40,335 nucleotides of DNA from an uncultured Clostridia bacterium (GTDB taxonomy: Bacteria; Bacillota; Clostridia; Oscillospirales; Oscillospiraceae), in the NCBI GenBank assembly GCA_945949735.1, contig CAMFFO010000005.1, forward strand, positions 1-40,335. Direction: 5' to 3'. Within the stretch, counting starts at the first letter, position 1, and each line of letters starts with the position of its first letter. Below the pieces are notes generated by a model. It had not been told where the DNA came from. It ran no database searches and saw only the letters and a program-made list of their open reading frames with translations. This document shows positions 7,643 to 15,562 of this stretch, one piece after another. The translations under genes were made by a program, and so were the position numbers.

Positions 7643-8962
7643 TTAATCCTCCACATCAAAGGCTTCCAGCCCCTTTTTCACTGCCACCCGGTTGTCCCCA
7701 TGACGGACAAAGCCCATGGTGAGGAAGGAACCGAATACGAAAATGGCCGCGTAGGGGAAGAGCGCCTTGTAATCCACATGGTTCATCAGCCACCCGGCCA
7801 CAATGGGGGTCATAATCTGGGCGGACATGGAGAAGGTATAGTAGAGGCCTGTGAACTTGCCGACCTCGCTTCCCTTGCACATCTCCACCACCATGGGCAG
7901 ACTGTTGACGTTGATGGCCGCCCAGGCGATGCCCACCAGCACGAAGAGAACATACAGCACCGGGCTGAAGGCGCTGCTCACAAGCGTATAGGCAAAGGCG
8001 GCGAAAAAGCTGCAGCTGAGCAGCAGAGTGCCGAAACGGATGGTTTTCCGGCGGCCGATGCGGCTGGCCACGCCTCCCACGGGGATGTAGCTGACGATTG
8101 CGCCTGCCGTGGCGATGGTAGTGCAGGTGTTAGCCTGGCCCAGGCTCATGTTCCAGGTGTTCTGGGCGTAGACCGAGAACCAGGTGGTAATGCCGTTGTA
8201 GCCGATGAACCACAGGGCGATGGAGCACAGCAGGAAGGAAAGGCTCCGCTTGACCTCCCGGGGGAGGACTTCGCCGTTTTCCGTGGCCTGGGTCAGGTTG
8301 TCCTCCGGGTGAGCCTGCTCGTAGCGCTGCTGCTGGGCCACCAGCCTGGGCTCGTTGACAAGGAGCATGAGAACGGCCAGAGCCGCCAGCATGATGCCGC
8401 TCACAATGGCAAACAGGGGCAGATAGCTGATGTAATGGTCACTCTTGGTTTTATACAGGAAGGTGGTGACAAGCAAATAGAGAATGCCGCCCACCGCTCC
8501 CATCAGATTGATGATGGCGTTGGCTTTGGAGCGAAGGGGCTTTGGGGTCACATCGGGCATCAGGGCCACGGCGGGGCTGCGGTAGGTGCCCATGGCAATG
8601 AGCAGCAGGCCCAGTACGGCGACAAAGGCCGCCAGCTTCCCGGGGGAAGGGGAGGCGTGGAAGCTGTCCGCCAGCATGGGAAGCCCCATCATCAGCACCA
8701 CGGCGCTGAGGGTGCCCACCAGAATGAAGGGACGGCGGCGGCCCAGGCGGGATTTACACCGGTCGGAGATCCCGCCGAATAACGGCAGCAGGAACAAAGC
8801 CAGCACATTGTCCGCCGCCATAATCGCGCCGGAGAGCGTCTCGTTCATGTGGAAGGTGTTGGTGAGGATCAACGGGATCAGGTTGTCGTACATCTGCCAG
8901 AAGGCGCAGATGGACAAAAACGCGAAGCCGATCAGGACGGTGCGCTTGGTGTTCAGTTTCAT
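7643..8962 (-). CDS. Major facilitator superfamily transporter
   Basis: A 439-residue membrane transporter with about 12 hydrophobic segments. The first cytoplasmic loop has FGGISDRCKSRLGRRRPFILVG, which matches the loop of glycoside-cation symporter/SLC45-like MFS proteins (D-R-...-GRRRP). A second similar loop, PVGGVASRIGRRKTI, lies after segment 8. The start ATG 8962 has GGAGG 7 bases upstream and a good promoter at 9049-9077. It is the first gene of a two-gene operon with the phosphodiesterase. A sugar or glycoside substrate is likely but not shown. Confidence 0.88.
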   Translation of the reverse strand: MKLNTKRTVLIGFAFLSICAFWQMYDNLIPLILTNTFHMNETLSGAIMAADNVLALFLLPLFGGISDRCKSRLGRRRPFILVGTLSAVVLMMGLPMLADSFHASPSPGKLAAFVAVLGLLLIAMGTYRSPAVALMPDVTPKPLRSKANAIINLMGAVGGILYLLVTTFLYKTKSDHYISYLPLFAIVSGIMLAALAVLMLLVNEPRLVAQQQRYEQAHPEDNLTQATENGEVLPREVKRSLSFLLCSIALWFIGYNGITTWFSVYAQNTWNMSLGQANTCTTIATAGAIVSYIPVGGVASRIGRRKTIRFGTLLLSCSFFAAFAYTLVSSAFSPVLYVLFVLVGIAWAAINVNSLPMVVEMCKGSEVGKFTGLYYTFSMSAQIMTPIVAGWLMNHVDYKALFPYAAIFVFGSFLTMGFVRHGDNRVAVKKGLEAFDVED

Positions 8963-9048
8963 AGAATGCCTCCGTTCATTCAGTATGCGGTCAGCGAAGC
9001 GGGATTGAGAACAGGTTGCGCTGCTGCGCAGGCCGCCTTTTCCTGACT

Positions 9049-9077
9049 ATTGTAGCCCGTTGGCGCGTGCATTGCAA
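9049..9077 (-). promoter_or_regulatory. Promoter of the MFS/phosphodiesterase operon
   Basis: On the minus strand TTGCAA (9077-9072) and TACAAT (9054-9049) are 17 bases apart, about 87 bases upstream of the MFS start. Sequence-based prediction. Confidence 0.65.
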
Positions 9078-9459
9078 GATGTTTTGAACAGGAAATTTGT
9101 GTGGAGGGGAACGTTTCTGCGCAGGAGGATCATTCGGTGGTTGCGGGGCTAAAAAGGAAACTGCCGCTGCGAACGAACCCTGAACAGCAACGTCCAGCGT
9201 GCCTGTATGGGGCTGTGAAAAGGTGTGTGATCCTGAATGGCCGGTATCATGCAGGCACGGAAAGCGGGCGTCGGATGCCCGCATCGGATGAAACTGGGGA
9301 GAGCCTGTACGCGGATGACTTCTGAATGCCGGGCGGAGTTTCCCAATACGGCTGAAAGGCCGAAGAAAACCGCCCCCTTTTCCCGCAAAAATGGGCCCCG
9401 GGGCTTCCTCTGCTTATCGAATGAAGCCCTGGGGCCTTCCTATTGCCCTATGACAAAGC
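9078..9459. other. Intergenic region with imperfect hairpin
   Basis: No convincing gene is seen between the MFS promoter and the reductase terminator. Short open frames on both strands lack ribosome binding sites and family features. The clearest structure is a hairpin at 9394-9436: GGCCCCGGGGCTTC pairs with GAAGCCCTGGGGCC (one mismatch, 15-base loop). It stands about 24 bases from a second, perfect hairpin at 9460-9486. Confidence 0.5.
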
Positions 9460-9486
9460 ACATCCCCCTGCACGGCAGGGGGATGT
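9460..9486 (-). terminator. Hairpin terminator after the reductase gene (possibly bidirectional)
   Basis: A perfect 12-bp stem ACATCCCCCTGC / GCAGGGGGATGT with a 3-base loop lies about 37 bases beyond the stop of the minus-strand reductase gene. The U-tract is poor on the minus strand (GCTTTGTC) and better on the plus strand (CGTTTTCTTC). Confidence 0.6.
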
Positions 9487-9523
9487 GTCGTTTTCTTCAG
9501 CATACGAGCCCTGAAAGCGGGAG

Positions 9524-11146
9524 TCAGGCCTGTTCCGGGGACAGGTATTTCTTCAGGGTGGCACGAACGGCGCCGGCGCCGGCCAGTTCTGCCAGGAAAA
9601 TCTCCTCAATCTTATCCGCCAGACCGGCCTGCACAAGGTCAAGCCCGAAAATCACCTGGTTGGACAGAATATTGCGCAGCTGCCCATGATAGCTCTCGGG
9701 ATGCCCAGCCTGGATGCCGGACAATTCTGCCTGCAGCTCCTCCTTCATGGGATCGGGGGAAACCTCCATCGGCTGCAGTTGGTCGTCCACACCCAGGAGG
9801 TATCGCAGCCAGCCTGCCAGCGCCAGCGGGATCGCAGTCAGGCTGCTGAGAGACTTTCCGGCGTCCAGGTAGTGCTTGAGTGTCTCGCCAAAGCGGATGG
9901 AGACCTTCTGAGAGGTGTCTGTTGCGATTCTCTGGGGGCTGTCCGGCATAAAGGGATTCGGGAGCCGCTCCGTTACGACCTCGTCCAGAAACGCCTTGGG
10001 GGAGAGGATGCCCGGATCGACCACGACGGGCAGACCCTCCTGATAGCCCAGGATCTGAATCAGCTTCACAATGTCCGGGTCCTTCATTTCCTCGCAGACC
10101 AGCGTGTAACCCAGCATACAGCCGTAGACGGACATGGCGGTGTGCAGAGGGTTCAGGCAGGTCATGACCTTCATGGCTTCGGACTTGTTCACGGTGTCCC
10201 GATCGCCGAAAATGACGCCGGCCTTCTCCAGCGGGGGCCGTCCGTTGGGGAAATTGTCCTCGACCACCAGATACTGGGGGCGTTCCGCATTGACAAACGG
10301 GGCGATAAACGTATTCTTTGAGGTGACGATGGGCGTCATGTTCTCAAGGCCCATGGATTCCAGCATACGCTGAACCGTATTGGACGGACGGGGAGTGATC
10401 TTGTCGATCATGCTCCAGGGGAAGGATACCCGGGAGGGATCGGACAGATAGGACAGGAAACCGGCGTCGGCAAAGCCCCGGGCTTCCCACGCCTTTGCCA
10501 CCTCCATTACACTGGAAAACAGCTTTTCGCCATTGCGCGAGCAGTTGTCCATGGACACCACTGCCAGCGGAGCTGCGCCGGTCTGATAACGGTGCAGCAG
10601 CAGCGCGGTCAGGATGCTCATCGCGTGGAAACAGGAGGAGGGGCCGTTTTCAAAATCCGCCGCGGCAACGGGCTGAAGGCTTCCGTCCGCCCGGTGGAGG
10701 GCATAACCCTTTTCCGTGATGGTAAAGCTGACCAGCTGCAGTCCGGGATCAGAGAAGATACGGCGCAGCCGGGCCATTTGGCCGTCGTCGCGGGCGTCGG
10801 CCTTGAGCCCCTCCGCTACGGCGGACATTACCTCGCAGGAAACCGTGGCGTCGGGATTCAGAGTGACATTCATCGTCAGATTGTCGTAGGGCGTGTAGAT
10901 TTTGTCAATGATGTCAAAGTCAAAGGTATCCACCGCGATAATCCCTTTTTCTGCCAAGCCCGCGTTCAGCAGGGTTTGCTGAAGCTGGGCGATAAAGCCG
11001 CGGAAAATGTTTCCGCTGCCGAAATGCACCCAGATGGGCGCGCTGCGGGTCTTTTCCGCCATGGCAGCGGCATCATATTTTGGCAGCGTGATTCCCTTGG
11101 CAGTCCACGGGGTGGGGTCGAGCAGACCACGATAGGAAAGTTCCAT
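9524..11146 (-). CDS. Mannitol dehydrogenase-family reductase (fructuronate/tagaturonate reductase-like)
   Basis: A 540-residue NAD(P)-dependent polyol/uronate dehydrogenase. The N-terminal Rossmann domain opens with IWVHFGSGNIFRGFIA, and the C-terminal domain has the catalytic Lys/Asn/His stretch KVMTCLNPLHTAM. The family includes mannitol 2-dehydrogenase, fructuronate reductase (UxuB) and tagaturonate reductase (UxaB). With mannonate dehydratase encoded in the same island, a fructuronate-to-mannonate activity is the most economical reading, though this longer clostridial subgroup is not assigned. ATG 11146 is used because AGGAGG lies just upstream; the frame is open to 11200 within the preceding gene. 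It follows the LarA-family gene by 16 bases in one minus-strand operon. Confidence 0.85.
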   Translation of the reverse strand: MELSYRGLLDPTPWTAKGITLPKYDAAAMAEKTRSAPIWVHFGSGNIFRGFIAQLQQTLLNAGLAEKGIIAVDTFDFDIIDKIYTPYDNLTMNVTLNPDATVSCEVMSAVAEGLKADARDDGQMARLRRIFSDPGLQLVSFTITEKGYALHRADGSLQPVAAADFENGPSSCFHAMSILTALLLHRYQTGAAPLAVVSMDNCSRNGEKLFSSVMEVAKAWEARGFADAGFLSYLSDPSRVSFPWSMIDKITPRPSNTVQRMLESMGLENMTPIVTSKNTFIAPFVNAERPQYLVVEDNFPNGRPPLEKAGVIFGDRDTVNKSEAMKVMTCLNPLHTAMSVYGCMLGYTLVCEEMKDPDIVKLIQILGYQEGLPVVVDPGILSPKAFLDEVVTERLPNPFMPDSPQRIATDTSQKVSIRFGETLKHYLDAGKSLSSLTAIPLALAGWLRYLLGVDDQLQPMEVSPDPMKEELQAELSGIQAGHPESYHGQLRNILSNQVIFGLDLVQAGLADKIEEIFLAELAGAGAVRATLKKYLSPEQA

Positions 11147-11162
11147 AATGTTTCTCCTCCTT

Positions 11163-12443
11163 TTATTCCGCCGCGCGGTCTCTTGCTTTCCAGAGGCCAA
11201 GCGCGGGTGTTCCTACGAAATAGATCTCCTCTCCGTCCGGAAGCGTATTCCAGCCCTCGCGGAGGAGCGCCGGGTCATACCGCCGGGCGGTGGTTTCGTA
11301 ATCGGCCCATTGGAAGCCGACCGATTCGATATCCTGCCTGGAAAGGTTTTCGGGCCTGGTGGCGTAGGTGATGCGGAAACGGCCGTCAGAAGAACCCTGC
11401 ATCAGGTGCGCCGCGCTCATCTCCATCCGGTCAAAGGCCCCTTTGCGGTAAAGCTCCAATATGGCATCGGTGCCTCGGTAACCGTACCTTCGGGTCATGG
11501 CGTCGGTCTCGCTGTTTTCTCCAAATCCGCGGATTCCGGGGGCAAGTACCACCAGTTCGCCTCCGTCGGCTACGGCCATGCGGGTCCGGTAGATCCCCTT
11601 GTTTCCGACCCAGGTGGTTTTAAACTCGTCGGGATCCATGTAGACGACGACCTTTTTCGCCCTGCGATCCAGGTAGGTAATATTCTTCGACTGGGACAGG
11701 GCCGCTGCCAGCTCAAAGGGCTTGCGGCTGGAGCCGGAAAACACGCCATGGAGGCACACGCGGCCGTTTTCGCGGGTCGTGACCGTCTGCGTGTAGACAA
11801 CGGGGATCTTCCCGTCGATAAATTTCCGCTGCGCGTAGTCATAAAGCTGACGGGCGGGGCTGTCCGTCACACCCAGGGCATTTTCAATGCCGCAGATGGC
11901 GCTGAGCATATGGGATTTGTTGATCATGGATCGGCCCCCGAGGCCGACGAACAGGTTTTTGCTGTAATTGGCCATGCCGACCACCTCATGGGGGACGACC
12001 TGGCCGACGGAGAAAATCACGTCAAACCCCCCGTCCACCAAAAGGTGATTTACTTCCACCTCAACGGCCTCGGAATAGAGTCCGCCGCTGATGCGGCGCG
12101 TTTCCTCCGCCGGGATCTGCCCGAGTTGGACGGTATCCGTCTGCCAGTGATGGATCAGAAAGCATGAGGGAGGAATTTCATCTCCGAACATTCGCAGACG
12201 TTCCTCCTCACTGACCGGCATATGGGTTCCCAGGGCAGGAATGATCCGGACAACGCTCCGGGAGGAGAATTCCCGGTAGAGCAGCTTCGTGATCTCACCG
12301 GCCATGGAGTGAAAGCGTGTGAAGTCGGGAGGAATGATCAGTACCGATTTGGCGTTGGGGAACTGGCTGGCGACAGCCGCTACATGAGCCGCGAGCGCAT
12401 CCGCTCCGATACCAGAAGGGGATTGCGTATAAATCTCATTCAT
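11163..12443 (-). CDS. LarA-family nickel-pincer 2-hydroxyacid racemase/epimerase
   Basis: A 426-residue member of the lactate racemase (LarA, DUF2088) family, whose enzymes use a covalently bound nickel-pincer nucleotide to invert C2 of hydroxy acids. Residues matching LarA of Lactiplantibacillus are all present: D40 and R43 (PDFTR), H74 (GTHMP), H152 (VVPHE), K162 (the pincer-bearing lysine) and H178 (nickel ligand). The H-K and K-H spacings, 10 and 16, are identical to the reference 174/184/200. ATG 12443 is preferred (AAGGA 7 bases upstream); ATG 12449 is possible. It is first in an operon with the mannitol-dehydrogenase-family gene. Lactate is unlikely given that partner; hexonates such as gluconate/mannonate or idonate/gulonate are plausible. 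No LarB, LarC or LarE cofactor genes occur in the window. Confidence 0.85.
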   Translation of the reverse strand: MNEIYTQSPSGIGADALAAHVAAVASQFPNAKSVLIIPPDFTRFHSMAGEITKLLYREFSSRSVVRIIPALGTHMPVSEEERLRMFGDEIPPSCFLIHHWQTDTVQLGQIPAEETRRISGGLYSEAVEVEVNHLLVDGGFDVIFSVGQVVPHEVVGMANYSKNLFVGLGGRSMINKSHMLSAICGIENALGVTDSPARQLYDYAQRKFIDGKIPVVYTQTVTTRENGRVCLHGVFSGSSRKPFELAAALSQSKNITYLDRRAKKVVVYMDPDEFKTTWVGNKGIYRTRMAVADGGELVVLAPGIRGFGENSETDAMTRRYGYRGTDAILELYRKGAFDRMEMSAAHLMQGSSDGRFRITYATRPENLSRQDIESVGFQWADYETTARRYDPALLREGWNTLPDGEEIYFVGTPALGLWKARDRAAE

Positions 12444-12487
12444 CGTCATTTCCTTATGTGCTTATCGGGTTAACTCAGCAGGGCGGA

Positions 12488-12653
12488 AAAGCGGTGTTTG
12501 CCGGAATGATATCGTAGGGGCGGCTATTAGCCGCCCGCAGCCTTCCGGTTCCGACAGCACTGCGTTCTGACGGAAATACATAAGAATTGGAACGTCCCGG
12601 GCGGCTGATAGCCGCCCCTACGGTGGCGTTTGCGATCTTTCAGACACCAATTT
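12488..12653. repeat. Palindromic MITE-like repeat, core type B, in the larA-like leader
   Basis: The inner arms TAGGGGCGGCTATTAGCCGCCCG (12515 onward) and CGGGCGGCTGATAGCCGCCCCTACGGTGGC (12598 onward) form an inverted pair, each also self-complementary (GGCGGCTATTAGCCGCC). The outer ends are a degraded GCGGTGTTTG at about 12491 and CAGACACCAATTT at 12641-12653, the latter matching the terminus of the type A repeats. It lies between the predicted promoter and the start of the LarA-family gene, so it would be transcribed as part of the 5' leader. Confidence 0.85.
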
Positions 12654-12816
12654 ATCTGGAAGCTGAGTCAAGCCGATTAGCATTTTTCCTTAAAATGTCA
12701 GGCTGCGTTTTTCTGCTGCCGGGACGCTCCGCACCTCCGGAGGGGGAGAAGGATGTTCCGGTCAGATGCTGTGATAGACGGACATATGAATATCGCTGCT
12801 TGCGTGGGAATGTAAA

Positions 12817-12828
12817 GATGTATACATC
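12817..12828. promoter_or_regulatory. GntR operator at the larA-like operon promoter
   Basis: A perfect 12-bp palindrome GATGTATACATC lying 3 bases downstream of the predicted -10 box of the minus-strand promoter, that is over the transcription start. The same core (TGTATACA) recurs before the regulator gene and before the binding-protein gene. Its position suggests repression. Confidence 0.65.
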
Positions 12829-12831
12829 AAC

Positions 12832-12859
12832 AGAATACCACAAAGAAGGAAAATGTCAA
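12832..12859 (-). promoter_or_regulatory. Promoter of the larA-like/reductase operon
   Basis: On the minus strand TTGACA (12859-12854) and TATTCT (12837-12832) are 16 bases apart. The start codon is about 380 bases downstream, leaving a long leader that contains the type B repeat. The surrounding AT-rich stretch contrasts with the GC-rich coding DNA. Confidence 0.65.
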
Positions 12860-13031
12860 TTTCCTTTTCTAAAAATGATATAATGATTCAAAATATCAAT
12901 CGAAAAGCTGGAATATCATCCAAAACAAAGCCGGGAAAAAGAAATAAGATATGGTCATAAAATACAAACGGAGCTCTGAAAATTTGTGAAAAAGTAGATA
13001 TTGAATTAGAAGGCAATCTGGTATCCTTATG

Positions 13032-13041
13032 TTGTATACAA
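13032..13041. promoter_or_regulatory. GntR operator upstream of the regulator gene
   Basis: The perfect palindrome TTGTATACAA lies 33 bases before the start of the GntR/FCD gene, followed at once by a half-match GATGTATCC. Same core as the sites at 12817, 18167, 18294 and 18311. It suggests autoregulation. Confidence 0.65.
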
Positions 13042-13074
13042 GATGTATCCTATTTAGGGGCGGGAGGTGGAGTT

Positions 13075-13704
13075 ATGCCCCGGGCGGGCTTGAAGCAGAA
13101 GGCATATCGGGAGATCCGTCAACGGATCGTGGGTGGAGAATTCATACCCGGCACCGTCCTGAGCGAATCCGGATTGGTGGAGCTGGTTGGCGTCAGCCGC
13201 ACGCTGGTTCGGGAGGCGCTTTCCTGCCTGGAGCAGGAGGGGCTTGTCCGGATCATTCCCAAATGCGGCATTGCGGTGAAGAGCCTGAGCGTACAGGAGA
13301 TCAACGCGCTGTTCGAAATGCGGACAATCCTGGAGCCTTATGTCATCCGCAGATATGCCGACCGAATCCCCAGGGATCAGCTTCTGTCCACCTGGCGCGC
13401 AATGGAGCGCGCTTATATGGAATCCGACGCGGAGGAACAATACAGGCTGGACGCGCAGCTGCACAGACTGATCCATGAGAGCGCCGCCAACCCCTATATC
13501 AACAGAATCATGGAACAGGCCGTGGTGGAAAACACGCGGATCCGCGCGCTGATGGGAACCATTCCGTCCCGCCTGAAGGACTCCTATGAGGAACACCGGA
13601 GCATTGTGGAGGCGCTTCTGGCAGAACGCTGTGAGGATGCCGCCGCCGCGATGGAAGCCCATCTGAGAATTGCCCATCAGCTCGCGCTGCAGAAACTGCT
13701 GTAG
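13075..13704 (+). CDS. GntR-family transcriptional regulator, FCD subfamily (regulator 1)
   Basis: A 209-residue DNA-binding regulator. The N-terminal winged helix-turn-helix spans about 5-70, with LSESGLVELVGVSRTLVREALSCLEQEGLV as the recognition part. The C-terminal all-helical FCD effector domain has its likely metal/ligand residues in LDAQLHRLIHE, EEHRSIVEA and EAHLRIAH. FCD regulators often respond to sugar acids or other organic acids. GGGAGGTGG lies before ATG 13075. It is divergent from the larA-like operon and probably heads the plus-strand esterase operon. The palindromes TTGTATACAA nearby are its best candidate operators. Confidence 0.92.
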   Translation: MPRAGLKQKAYREIRQRIVGGEFIPGTVLSESGLVELVGVSRTLVREALSCLEQEGLVRIIPKCGIAVKSLSVQEINALFEMRTILEPYVIRRYADRIPRDQLLSTWRAMERAYMESDAEEQYRLDAQLHRLIHESAANPYINRIMEQAVVENTRIRALMGTIPSRLKDSYEEHRSIVEALLAERCEDAAAAMEAHLRIAHQLALQKLL

Positions 13705-13821
13705 CCAATGCCGCGGGCGACGGCTCACGACAGCGCGCCCTTCCGCTGACCTGCCCGGTTCCCCCGGGATCGGCGGAGGTGGGGCCGCAAGGAAAACAAA
13801 AGGAAAGAAAGGATTGATTTC

Positions 13822-14631
13822 ATGGCATTTTTGACCTGCGATTTTTTCTCCTATCAGCTGGGAATGGACATCCCGATGAATGTTCTGCTGCCGGAAAAAC
13901 GGCAGGAGAAGCCTGTTTTGAAGCCCGACGCGAAATACAAGGTGCTGTATCTTCTGCATGGGCACAGCGACGACCACAGCGCATATATCCGAAAAAGCGT
14001 GATCGAGCTGCTTGTGCGTCGGTACGATGTGGCGGTGGTTATGCCGGAGGCACACAGGAGCGGGTACGGCAATTCCACACATGGGCATCACTATTACGAC
14101 TATATCATGGAGGATGTTCTGGTTCAGGCGCCGAATTTCTTCCCGATCAGCACAAAACCTGAGGACACCTACATCGCGGGCTTGTCCATGGGAGGCATGG
14201 GGGCCATGCGGTTCGCGCTGAACAATCCGGGAAGATTTGCCGGTGTTGGCTGTCTGAGCGCAGGTGTCCGCACGAAGGATACGGGTAAGGGTATGTTCAC
14301 CTCGGAGGACTTTGCGGTGAATGCCCGGCGCACGGCGGACAGCACGCCCAGCGCGGATCTGGTTGCGCTTCTGCAGGAGCTGGACCGGAAGGGCGGGATG
14401 CCGGGGGTAAAATTCTTCCACGAATGCGGGACGGATGATCCTTTGTATCCCGGGTATGTGCTGCTTCGCGACACGTTCCGCTCGCTCAAAGGCGACTGGG
14501 ATTATACCTGCGATGAGCGGCCCGGGAATCACAACTGGGACAACTGGAATTATTATCTGCCCAAAATGCTGCAGTGCTTCGGCCTGATTCCGGAGGAAAA
14601 CGGGACCGACAACAGAAAAGTTCTGTTCTGA
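13822..14631 (+). CDS. Alpha/beta-hydrolase esterase (esterase 1)
   Basis: A 269-residue cytoplasmic esterase of the putative esterase (esterase D/tributyrin esterase-like) family. Visible marks: the oxyanion-hole region YLLHGHSDDHSAYIRKS, nucleophile S122 in AGLSMGGMG, an acidic residue at D205/D206 (GTDDPLY) and catalytic H237 in GNHNWDNW. There is no signal peptide. It has AGGAAAGAAAGG-like upstream sequence and lies 117 bases after the regulator gene. It is strongly similar throughout to the next gene, so the pair arose by tandem duplication. Substrates of this family include short acyl esters and hydroxycinnamoyl esters; the real one is unknown. Confidence 0.87.
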   Translation: MAFLTCDFFSYQLGMDIPMNVLLPEKRQEKPVLKPDAKYKVLYLLHGHSDDHSAYIRKSVIELLVRRYDVAVVMPEAHRSGYGNSTHGHHYYDYIMEDVLVQAPNFFPISTKPEDTYIAGLSMGGMGAMRFALNNPGRFAGVGCLSAGVRTKDTGKGMFTSEDFAVNARRTADSTPSADLVALLQELDRKGGMPGVKFFHECGTDDPLYPGYVLLRDTFRSLKGDWDYTCDERPGNHNWDNWNYYLPKMLQCFGLIPEENGTDNRKVLF

Positions 14632-14643
14632 GGAGGGTATGGT

Positions 14644-15513
14644 ATGGCTTTTGTTCAATGCGATATTTTTTCTTACCAGCTGGGGATGGATACGGAGCTG
14701 ACACTGCTGCTTCCGGAAAAACGCCAGCAGCGGCCCTGCGACCGCTCCAACGACCGGCATAAAGTCCTTTACCTGCTGCACGGGCACAGCGATGACCACA
14801 CGGCGTATATCCGCAAAAGCCTGATCGAGCTTTTGGTGCGGGACAGGGATCTGATCGTGGTCATGCCGAACTGCCACCGGGGAATGTATACCGACGGCGT
14901 GTATACCCACCGCTATTTCAGTTATGTGGCGGATGAGCTTCCGGTGGTGGTGGCAAATCTGTTCCACGGAAGTACGAGACCGGAAGATATGTACATTGCC
15001 GGAATCTCCATGGGAGGTTACGGCGCCGCGAAAATCGGAATGAACCGTCCCGGGAATTACGCGGGCGTGGGCATCCTCTCCGGAGGTATGGACATGGAAG
15101 AGAACCTGATGGAACAGACGGAGCTGCCCTTCGCGGTTCCGGATATGATGAGGAACATTTTCGATGTTTTCGGAAGCCGGGAGAGATTCCACGGCTCGGA
15201 TGACGATTTGTTCGCGCTGCTTCAAAAGCGGGACGCGGAGGGCGGCTTTACGCCGAAAATCTATCATGCCTGCGGAACGGAGGATTTCCTCCATGGGCAG
15301 AATCTCAAATTCCGCGACGCGGTTGCCGCCTGCGCCGGGAAATGGGATTACACCTATGAAGAGGGCAGGGGATGCCATGACTGGGATTTCTGGAATACAT
15401 ATCTGCCCCGTATGCTGCGCTGCTTCGGGCTGATCGATGGAAGCGAGCTGGGATGGATGCAGCCGGCCGGGGATCGGGAAGCGGGCCTGGGTTCGCTGAC
15501 GTCGGGCGTGTGA
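14644..15513 (+). CDS. Alpha/beta-hydrolase esterase (esterase 2)
   Basis: A 289-residue paralogue of the preceding esterase, sharing the same N terminus (MAF..CD.FSYQLGMD), YLLHGHSDDHTAYIRKS, S122 in AGISMGGYG, D214 in GTEDFL, and H245 in GCHDWDFW. It is longer at the C terminus by a low-complexity tail. The start has GGAGGG 8 bases upstream and lies 12 bases after the stop of esterase 1. Retaining two intact catalytic sets argues for two different ester substrates or stereoisomers rather than a decaying copy. Confidence 0.87.
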   Translation: MAFVQCDIFSYQLGMDTELTLLLPEKRQQRPCDRSNDRHKVLYLLHGHSDDHTAYIRKSLIELLVRDRDLIVVMPNCHRGMYTDGVYTHRYFSYVADELPVVVANLFHGSTRPEDMYIAGISMGGYGAAKIGMNRPGNYAGVGILSGGMDMEENLMEQTELPFAVPDMMRNIFDVFGSRERFHGSDDDLFALLQKRDAEGGFTPKIYHACGTEDFLHGQNLKFRDAVAACAGKWDYTYEEGRGCHDWDFWNTYLPRMLRCFGLIDGSELGWMQPAGDREAGLGSLTSGV

Positions 15514-15562
15514 CTTGCGCCAAATTATCATCCGCCGTGGCAGGCGGGTCGGGAGGTACGTA

